Source: Actinoplanes subtropicus (GTDB lineage: Bacteria > Actinomycetota > Actinomycetes > Mycobacteriales > Micromonosporaceae). From it: a stretch of DNA of 64,000 bases. Both the position numbers and the translations under genes were made by a program. The stretch covers positions 62,001 to 126,000 of the forward strand of contig NZ_JOJL01000016.1 in assembly GCF_000721705.1 (NCBI RefSeq). Direction: 5' to 3'. The notes under the pieces are model-generated. The model saw nothing but the letters and a program-made list of their open reading frames with translations. It made no database searches and was not told where the DNA came from. Below, piece after piece: positions 58,684 to 64,000 of the stretch; position 1 is the stretch's first letter; each line of letters begins with the position of its first letter.

Positions 58684-60633
58684 GTGACTCAAGCCGGGTA
58701 CGACCTGGCCGCCGAGCAGGCCGTCATCGGTGCCGCCCTGCTCGCCCCGAACCTGATGACCGACCTCGCCGTCACCTTGGCCCCGGGCGACTTCGGCCGC
58801 CCGGCCCACGGCCTGCTGTGGGAGGCCATGTGCGGCATGCATGCGGCTGGGACGCCGACCGACACGCTGACCGTGGCCGCGCACCTGGCCGAGACCGGGA
58901 ACATAGGCAAGGTCGGCGGGGTGCCCTACCTACACACCCTTATCGCCGAAGTCCCCACCGTGGCCAACGCCGGGCATTACGCGGGCATCGTCGCCGACCT
59001 GGCAAAGCGGCGGAAGGTCGCCGACCTCGGCGCGCAGCTCGCCCAGCTCGCCGCCTCGGGAGCGGACGCGGCCGATATGGTGGCCGCTGGGCGGGCGATG
59101 CTCGATGACGTCGATGTGCCGGGCGGCTGGTCGCCGCTGATTCCCCTCGGCAAGGGCCGACACCTTCCCTCGTTCCCTGCCGAGTTGCTGCCCGGCTGGG
59201 TGGCCGAGCAGGCGTTCGCGGTCGCCGAGTTCACCCAAACCCCGATCGACGCCGCCGCAACCATCGCCCTCGCGTGTCTGTCGACGGCGGCGGGCGGCCG
59301 GGCCGAGGTGGAGGTACGCGGATCCTGGCGGGAACCGACGAACCTGTTCACGGTCGTCGTGCTCCCGCCAGGCTCCCGCAAGTCGGCCGTATTCGCGGCC
59401 ATGGTCGGCCCGATCCTGATGGCGGAAAAGGCCCTGGTCGAGCGGACCGCACCCGCGATCATCGAAGCCGGGCTCATGGCCAAGGTCGCGGGCAAGGCAT
59501 CCGAGAAAGCCGCGCTCGCCGCCGCCAACGCCGACGCGGCCGGGCGGGACACCCTGATCGCGGAAGCGACCGCCGCCGCGATGAACGCCGAAGCCATCAC
59601 GATCCCGGTCGAACCGCAGTTGGTCGCCGACGACGTGACCAGCGAAACCGCACAAAAGATCCTCGCCGAGCAAGGCGGCCGGATCGCCGTGCTCTCTCCG
59701 GAGGGCGGGATCTTCGCCACCATGGCCGGCCGCTACTCCGGCACCCCCAATCTCGAGGTTTTCCTCAAAGGACACGCCGGGGACATGATGCGCGTCGACC
59801 GGCTCTCGCGCGACGGCGGACACGTCGACAAACCCGCCCTCACGATGGGGTTGGCCGTGCAGCCGGAAATCCTGCGCGACATCGCGGGAATGCCCGGCTT
59901 CCGGGGCTTGGGTCTGCTGGCCCGGATCCTGTTCGCTGTCCCGGAGAACACTGTCGGACGCCGCAAGGTCGGGGCCGACCCGATCCCTACAGCGGTAGCA
60001 GCTAAGTATCACGCCAACCTTCACGCCCTGGTCCTCACGCTCGCCGAGTGGACCGATCCGGCCGTGCTGGTCCTGACGCCCGAGGCCAACGAGGCCGTGT
60101 TGGACATCGAGCGGCAGGTCGAGCCTCGGCTTGCCCCCGGCGGCGCGTGGTCGCACATCGTCGATTGGGGCAGTAAGTACACCGGGGCGGTCGTGCGGAT
60201 CGCTGGGCTGATCCACCTCGCCGAGCACCTGCACGACGGATGGGGCAAACGGATCGAGGCCGACACCATCGAGCGGGCCGCGCGGATCGGCGAGTACTAC
60301 GCCGCACACGCCTTGGGCGCGTTCGACGACATGGGCTCCGACGTCGCGACCCGCAACGCCCGAACGGTCCTGGCGTGGATCGAGCGCACGAACACCCGCG
60401 CGTTCACCAAACGGGAAGTGTTCCGGGCGCTCAAGTCGTCGCAGCTTCCCACCGCTGGCGACTTCGACGGGCCGCTGTCCGTGCTGGAAGCCCATGGCTA
60501 CCTCCGGCAGCTCGACCCGCCTGCACCGAAGCGGGCGGGTGGACGGCCCCCGTCGCCGAGCTTCGTGGTCAACCCCGAAGTACACCAACCGGTAGCGACC
60601 GTGCACCCGATCGCCGCCCGCCAAGCCGCGTAA
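58684..60633 (+). CDS. replication protein, DnaB-N plus DUF3987
   Basis: A 649-residue protein. Residues 1-110 look like a DnaB N-terminal domain (LAAEQAVIGAALLAPNLMTD). The central and C-terminal part is DUF3987 (FTVVVLPPGSRKSAVFAAMV, with a P-loop-like GSRKS; later LAEWTDPAVLVLTPEANEAV). DUF3987 proteins are often replication or helicase proteins of plasmids and integrative elements. GTG start behind GAGAGGAG. An iteron-like array follows immediately, which supports a role as initiator (inference). Confidence 0.8.
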   Translation: MTQAGYDLAAEQAVIGAALLAPNLMTDLAVTLAPGDFGRPAHGLLWEAMCGMHAAGTPTDTLTVAAHLAETGNIGKVGGVPYLHTLIAEVPTVANAGHYAGIVADLAKRRKVADLGAQLAQLAASGADAADMVAAGRAMLDDVDVPGGWSPLIPLGKGRHLPSFPAELLPGWVAEQAFAVAEFTQTPIDAAATIALACLSTAAGGRAEVEVRGSWREPTNLFTVVVLPPGSRKSAVFAAMVGPILMAEKALVERTAPAIIEAGLMAKVAGKASEKAALAAANADAAGRDTLIAEATAAAMNAEAITIPVEPQLVADDVTSETAQKILAEQGGRIAVLSPEGGIFATMAGRYSGTPNLEVFLKGHAGDMMRVDRLSRDGGHVDKPALTMGLAVQPEILRDIAGMPGFRGLGLLARILFAVPENTVGRRKVGADPIPTAVAAKYHANLHALVLTLAEWTDPAVLVLTPEANEAVLDIERQVEPRLAPGGAWSHIVDWGSKYTGAVVRIAGLIHLAEHLHDGWGKRIEADTIERAARIGEYYAAHALGAFDDMGSDVATRNARTVLAWIERTNTRAFTKREVFRALKSSQLPTAGDFDGPLSVLEAHGYLRQLDPPAPKRAGGRPPSPSFVVNPEVHQPVATVHPIAARQAA

Positions 60634-60638
60634 CCCGT

Positions 60639-60837
60639 GTGCCAGAACTGCCACAACCGCCACAACCCCCAACCCAGAGAGGTTCTGGCAGTTGTGGCAG
60701 TTCTGGCACGCGACTTCGGCCGCCCTGCGATCCCGCGCGGCGGCCGGGGCCGACCCGCTGAGAGCCACACAGAGACATCGGCGCATCCGTTAACCCACCC
60801 CTGCCCGAGATCATGCCTCTACGACGCTCTCAGCGGG
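60639..60837. other. candidate replication origin: six 9-bp iterons and two inverted repeats
   Basis: Three inverted iterons (TGCCAGAAC 60640, TGCCACAAC 60649, CGCCACAAC 60658) face three direct ones (GTTCTGGCA 60682, GTTGTGGCA 60691, GTTCTGGCA 60700). Together they form a 19-bp perfect inverted repeat (60639-60657 with 60691-60709). A second 12-bp inverted repeat pairs CCCGCTGAGAGC (60754-60765) with 60826-60837. The whole 335-base gap 60634-60968 has no gene. Confidence 0.65.
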
Positions 60838-60968
60838 CCGTGCTAACCCCCCTGTAGCAACCGCGCGACGCACCTACGTCTTGACGCTCCGACCGTCTGC
60901 CGGAGCCTCAGCGACCCGCGTGAAGGCACTGAACACCCCTCGCTACGTCGACCCAGGAGCGAACCTCA

Positions 60969-61178
60969 ATGGCCACCGACGCCACCCCCCTTGTCCTCAC
61001 GATCGAGCAGGCAGCGCAGCGACTCGGCATCGGCCGGACGCTCATGTACGCGCTCGTTTCCAGCGGCGAAATCGAGTCCGTCACCATCGGCCGACTGCGC
61101 CGCATTCCCGCTGACTGCTTGGCCGAATACGTCAGCCGTCTCCGTCACCAGAACATTCAGCTTCCGGCCGCTGCCTGA
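60969..61178 (+). CDS. excisionase (MerR-like HTH)
   Basis: A 69-residue protein with one winged-helix DNA-binding domain of the excisionase type: LTIEQAAQRLGIGRTLMYAL, then TIGRLRRIPADCLAEYV. It would direct the integrase towards excision. ATG after AGGAG. It lies 11 bases before the integrase gene. Confidence 0.9.
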   Translation: MATDATPLVLTIEQAAQRLGIGRTLMYALVSSGEIESVTIGRLRRIPADCLAEYVSRLRHQNIQLPAAA

Positions 61179-61189
61179 AAGGGGGAATC

Positions 61190-62473
61190 ATGAAGCGCAA
61201 TCCGAATGGTGCTTCCAGCATCTACGAGGGCAAAGACGGCAAATGGCACGGCCGAGTCACGATGGGGGTCCGCGACGACGGGAAACCGGACCGGCGGCAT
61301 GTCGAGCGCAAGACCGAAGCGGAGGTGATATTCGCCGTCCGCAAACTGGAAAAGGAACGCGATTCAGGCCGCGTGCGAAAGGCTGGCTCGTCGTGGACCG
61401 TCGAGAAATGGCTGACGTACTGGGTCGAGGACATCGCCGCTCCGTCGGTCAAGGCCAACACGGCGGCTGGCTACCGCGTTGCGGTCTACGTCCACCTCAA
61501 CCCCGGTATCGGAGCGCATCGACTTGAGAAGCTCACGCCCGAGCACATCGAGAAGATGACTCGCAAGATGCAGGAAAAGGGCAGCAAACCCGCGACCGCT
61601 CATCAGGCGTTCCGGACGCTGCGGACCGCACTGAACGAGGCGATGCGGCGGGGGCATCTCACCCAGAATCCCGCGAGCCTCGCCAAGTCTCCCCGCCTCA
61701 CCGTCGTCGAGGTCGAGCCGTATTCGGTGGCGGAGGTTCAGTGCATTCTTGAGGCGGCAGGAGAGCGCCGGAACCGCGCCCGATGGGCAATCGCGCTGGC
61801 GCTTGGTCTGCGCCAGGGAGAAGCTCTCGGGCTTAAGTGGGATCACCTCGACCTCGATAAGCAGGCGCTGCGTGTTCGCCGCAATCGGCTCCGCCCGAAA
61901 TACGAGCACGGATGCGGCGGCAAGCCGTGCGACAAGAAGGCCGGTTACTGCCCTGAGCGAAAGCAGACGAACGAGGACACCGACGACACGAAGTCGGCGG
62001 CCGGTCGCCGCGTGATCGGCCTTCCGGCGAGCGTGGTTCAGCTCCTGCGGGAGCACAAGGAGGTGCAGGAGAAGGAACGGCGTAAAGCTGCCCAGCTCTG
62101 GAACGAGAGTGGCTGGGTGTTCACCTCGCCGACCGGCCGCCCGCTCAACCCGAACACCGACTACCACGAGTGGAAGAAGCTCCTGAAGGAGGCAGGCGTC
62201 CGGGACGGTCGCCTTCACGACGCGCGGCACACGGCGGCAACCGTGCTGATGGTCCTCGGCGTCCAGGAGCGCGCAGCCATGGACGTGATGGGTTGGGCCA
62301 CGACCGGCATGGCCGCGCGCTACCAACACGTCACCGACCCTGTGCGGGCCGACATCGCGAAGCGCGTCGGTGGCCTGATCTGGAAGGGCCAAGAGCCCCC
62401 CGGAAGCGAGACGGAGGAGCGGCCGGAGGGCCGGAGCAGGTCGGTAGTGAGACGGAAACTGAGACGGAGGTAG
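61190..62473 (+). CDS. tyrosine integrase
   Basis: A 427-residue site-specific recombinase. The arm-binding AP2-like start (SIYEGKDGKWHGRVTMGVRD), SAM-like core-binding domain and catalytic domain are present. The catalytic residues read R208 (ALGLRQGEALGL), H343 and R346 (RLHDARHTAA), W369 (VMGWA) and Y378 (RYQHV). An insertion with Cys residues (HGCGGKPCDKKAGYCPERK) is common in AICE integrases. It sits next to attR and ends in a basic tail encoded by the right arm repeats. Confidence 0.95.
   Translation: MKRNPNGASSIYEGKDGKWHGRVTMGVRDDGKPDRRHVERKTEAEVIFAVRKLEKERDSGRVRKAGSSWTVEKWLTYWVEDIAAPSVKANTAAGYRVAVYVHLNPGIGAHRLEKLTPEHIEKMTRKMQEKGSKPATAHQAFRTLRTALNEAMRRGHLTQNPASLAKSPRLTVVEVEPYSVAEVQCILEAAGERRNRARWAIALALGLRQGEALGLKWDHLDLDKQALRVRRNRLRPKYEHGCGGKPCDKKAGYCPERKQTNEDTDDTKSAAGRRVIGLPASVVQLLREHKEVQEKERRKAAQLWNESGWVFTSPTGRPLNPNTDYHEWKKLLKEAGVRDGRLHDARHTAATVLMVLGVQERAAMDVMGWATTGMAARYQHVTDPVRADIAKRVGGLIWKGQEPPGSETEERPEGRSRSVVRRKLRRR
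62408..62467 (+). repeat. GAGACGG direct repeats, right arm
   Basis: Copies at 62408, 62449 and 62461, all in the end of the integrase gene. The last two make the 19-mer GAGACGGAAACTGAGACGG, identical to 49036-49054. Confidence 0.7.
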
Positions 62474-62475
62474 AC

Positions 62476-62506
62476 AAAAGGCCGGACCTTCGGGTCCGGC
62501 CTTTTC
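62476..62506 (+). terminator. integrase terminator
   Basis: AAAAGGCCGGACC (62476-62488) pairs with 62493-62505 around TTCG, then TTTTCG. Confidence 0.85.
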
Positions 62507-62525
62507 GTGTTTGCCCTGCTCAGAG

Positions 62526-62582
62526 TGGCGGAGGATACGAGATTCGAACTCGTGAGGGTGTTAACCCAACACGCTTTCCAAG
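62526..62582 (-). other. attR: 57-bp copy inside the intact tRNA gene
   Basis: The right copy of the 57-bp repeat. It is the 3' part (CCA end through anticodon loop) of the tRNA-Ser(GGA) gene, so insertion leaves a whole tRNA on this side. Confidence 0.95.
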
Positions 62583-62613
62583 CGTGCGCCCTAGGCCTCT
62601 AGGCGAATCCTCC
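62526..62613 (-). tRNA. tRNA-Ser (anticodon GGA), integration target
   Basis: On the minus strand GGAGGAT pairs with ATCCTCC, followed by GCCA with encoded CCA. The anticodon stem CACGC/GCGTG encloses TTGGAAA, giving anticodon GGA (codon UCC). The T-arm is GAGTTCGAATCTC; the long variable arm fits serine tRNA. Total 88 bases. Confidence 0.97.
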
Positions 62614-62692
62614 GTCGGCCAGGATACAGACATCCGTGCCGGGACGTACGTGTGGGTCGCCGCTTGCCGGATGGCGGGGCCGGGTAGGCTCT

Positions 62693-62790
62693 TGGGCAGC
62701 CCCTCGTGCGGCGTGTATCTCGTGAACCTCCCCAGGGCCGGAAGGCAGCAAGGATAAGCGGGCTCTGACGGGTGCACGGGGGGTCCCTTG
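62693..62790 (+). ncRNA. ffs: signal recognition particle RNA (4.5S/ffs-like)
   Basis: The conserved core CCAGGGCCGGAAGGCAGCAA (62732-62751) with the GGAA tetraloop, then GATAAGCGGGCTCTGA, is that of the bacterial small SRP RNA. The outer stem pairs CCCCTCGTGC near 62700 with GCACGGGGGG near 62774. The position just before dnaX is the usual one in actinobacteria. The ends are estimated to a few bases. Confidence 0.9.
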
Positions 62791-62846
62791 TTTTTGGTTC
62801 TTGTCATACCCCTGACGGACAATGGCGCGGTCGTTGAGGAGGGGTA

Positions 62847-64000
62847 GTGGCACTCGCTCTGTACCGCAAGTACCGGCCGCGGACCTTCGCCGAGGTCATC
62901 GGCCAGGAGCACGTCACCGAGCCGCTGTCGCAGGCGCTGCGCAGCGGGCGGCTGCACCACGCGTATCTCTTCTCCGGCCCGCGCGGCTGCGGCAAGACGT
63001 CCAGCGCCCGCATCCTGGCCCGCTCGCTCAACTGTGAGCAGGGCCCCACCCCCGAGCCGTGCGGGGTCTGCGCCTCCTGCCGCTCGCTGGCCAACGACGG
63101 CGCCGGCTCGATCGACGTCATCGAGATCGACGCGGCCAGCCACGGCGGCGTCGACGACGCCCGCGACCTTCGGGAAAAGGCGTTCTTCGCCCCCGCCAGC
63201 AGCCGCTACAAGATCTACGTGATCGACGAGGCGCACATGGTCTCGTCGGCCGGCTTCAACGCGCTGCTCAAGCTGGTCGAGGAGCCGCCGGAGTACGTGA
63301 AGTTCATCTTCGCGACCACCGAGCCGGAAAAGGTGCTCGGCACGATCCGCTCGCGTACCCACCACTACCCGTTCCGGCTGATCCCGCCGGCGGTCCTCCG
63401 GCCCTACCTGCAGCAGCTCACCGACGCCGAGGGCATCCACGTCGAGCCGGCGGTCTTCCCGCTGGTGGTGCGGGCCGGCGGCGGCAGCGCGCGAGACACC
63501 CTGTCGGTGCTCGACCAGCTGATCGCCGGCGCGGGGCCGGAGGGGGTGTCGTATGCGAGGGCCGTCGCCCTGCTCGGCGTCACCGACGTCACCCTGATCG
63601 ACGAGATGTGCGACGCGATTGCGGCCGGTGACGGGGCCGCGGCCTATTCGACGATCGACCGGGTGGCCGAGGCCGGGCACGACCCGCGCCGGTTCGCGTC
63701 CGATCTGCTGGAGCGGTTCCGCGACCTGATCGTCCTGCAGCAGGTGCCCGACGCGGTGGCCAAGGGCCTGATCGACGGCCCGGCCGACCAGCTGGCGGCG
63801 ATGAGCGCGCAGGCCGGCCGGCTGGGCCCGGCGACGCTGTCCCGCTGCGCCGACATCGTGCACAACGGCCTGGTCGAGATGCGCGGCACGACGGCGCCCC
63901 GCCTCCTGCTCGAGCTGATCACGGCCCGCATGCTGCTGCCGGGCGCCGAGGATTCGACGGGTGCGCTGCTGCAGCGGTTGGAGCGCATGGAGCGGCGGCT
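62847..64000 (+). CDS. dnaX: DNA polymerase III gamma/tau subunit (partial)
   Basis: The gene runs off the right edge; 384 residues are seen. It begins ALALYRKYRPRTFAEVIGQE from a GTG after GAGGAGGGG. Clamp-loader motifs are Walker A GPRGCGKTS (44-52), four zinc Cys (63, 72, 75, 78), DEAHMVSSAGFNALLK and the SRC-like ATTEPEKVLGTIRSR. DnaX loads the sliding clamp and links the polymerase cores. Confidence 0.96.
   Translation, partial: MALALYRKYRPRTFAEVIGQEHVTEPLSQALRSGRLHHAYLFSGPRGCGKTSSARILARSLNCEQGPTPEPCGVCASCRSLANDGAGSIDVIEIDAASHGGVDDARDLREKAFFAPASSRYKIYVIDEAHMVSSAGFNALLKLVEEPPEYVKFIFATTEPEKVLGTIRSRTHHYPFRLIPPAVLRPYLQQLTDAEGIHVEPAVFPLVVRAGGGSARDTLSVLDQLIAGAGPEGVSYARAVALLGVTDVTLIDEMCDAIAAGDGAAAYSTIDRVAEAGHDPRRFASDLLERFRDLIVLQQVPDAVAKGLIDGPADQLAAMSAQAGRLGPATLSRCADIVHNGLVEMRGTTAPRLLLELITARMLLPGAEDSTGALLQRLERMERR

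Larger units (their letters stand above)
48883..62582 (+). mobile_element. actinomycete integrative conjugative element (AICE) in tRNA-Ser(GGA)
   Basis: A 13.7-kb insertion bounded by two identical 57-bp copies of the tRNA-Ser(GGA) 3' part. The order of functions fits AICEs such as pSAM2: GntR repressor, DUF6284, DUF2637, TraB/FtsK-like translocase, small proteins, replication protein, excisionase, tyrosine integrase next to the attR site. No phage structural or type IV secretion genes are present; transfer would rely on the single translocase moving double-stranded DNA, as in Streptomyces plasmids. The left third is cargo with lower GC. All core genes are intact, so the element may still excise. 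Confidence 0.9.

Noticed and set aside
60637..60846. 69-codon open frame after the replication gene
   Set aside because: It spans the iteron inverted repeat, has no ribosome-binding site and reads as CHNRHN-type low complexity.

Overview
The window is high-GC actinobacterial chromosome, most likely Actinoplanes or another Micromonosporaceae. The reasons are the frequent GTG starts, a roadblock/DUF742/GTPase conservon, an XRE/DUF397 pair, conserved small actinobacterial families (DUF3040, the tRNA-deaminase-associated protein), and the order tRNA-Ser, SRP RNA, dnaX. The genus is inferred; no marker gene was compared.

Layout. 1-6.1 kb: cell-surface and glycan genes (a secreted repeat protein running off the left edge, GtrA, a large polytopic membrane protein, a methyltransferase, a GT2 glycosyltransferase). 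6.1-7.6 kb: a cupin gene and a decayed OB-fold/flotillin/DNA-repair-ATPase locus. 7.7-12.6 kb: an acyltransferase, a two-component system and a secreted beta-propeller. 12.6-16.7 kb: a candidate defence pair, a PLD-DEAD-DUF3427 helicase followed by an SRA-HNH nuclease. 16.8-19 kb: purC, DUF3040 and a potassium channel. 19.3-22.4 kb: an XRE/DUF397 locus with two small-gene modules, each behind a copy of the same 48-bp promoter-like element. 22.5-31.4 kb: a TPR-GGDEF protein, a drug exporter with its TetR repressor, a chitinase, a second TetR beside a dienelactone hydrolase, VOC and SnoaL proteins, and an unusual epimerase-like protein. 31.5-38.3 kb: the conservon with an extra coupled sensor-like protein. 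38.7-48.9 kb: housekeeping and peripheral metabolism (DUF885, PHP, mtnA, DinB, tyrA, tadA with its partner, deoD, tRNA-Ser(CGA), an STAS protein), with an 84-bp tandem repeat between the two deaminase genes.

48,883-62,582 is a 13.7-kb integrated conjugative and replicative element of the actinomycete type (AICE). It lies between two 57-bp copies of the 3' part of tRNA-Ser(GGA). The conserved core reads left to right: GntR (KorSA-like) repressor with two operators, DUF6284, DUF2637 (Spd-like), a small protein, a TraB/FtsK-type DNA translocase, a repeat cluster that could be the transfer locus, two small proteins, a DUF3987 replication protein, six 9-bp iterons that could be the origin, excisionase, integrase. 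The left part is cargo: a SAM methyltransferase, an XRE plus NUDIX pair and a GT2 glycosyltransferase, with several TTA codons and visibly lower GC. The intact tRNA-Ser(GGA), the SRP RNA and the start of dnaX follow on the right.

The most interesting points are the symmetric iteron array downstream of the replication gene, the GACCCGCGACC-type repeats straight after the translocase gene, the GAGACGG arm-site repeats at both ends of the element, the helicase plus SRA-HNH pair, the mirrored promoter elements around the XRE/DUF397 genes, and the 84-bp tandem repeat that forms an overlapping reading frame between two tRNA-deaminase genes.
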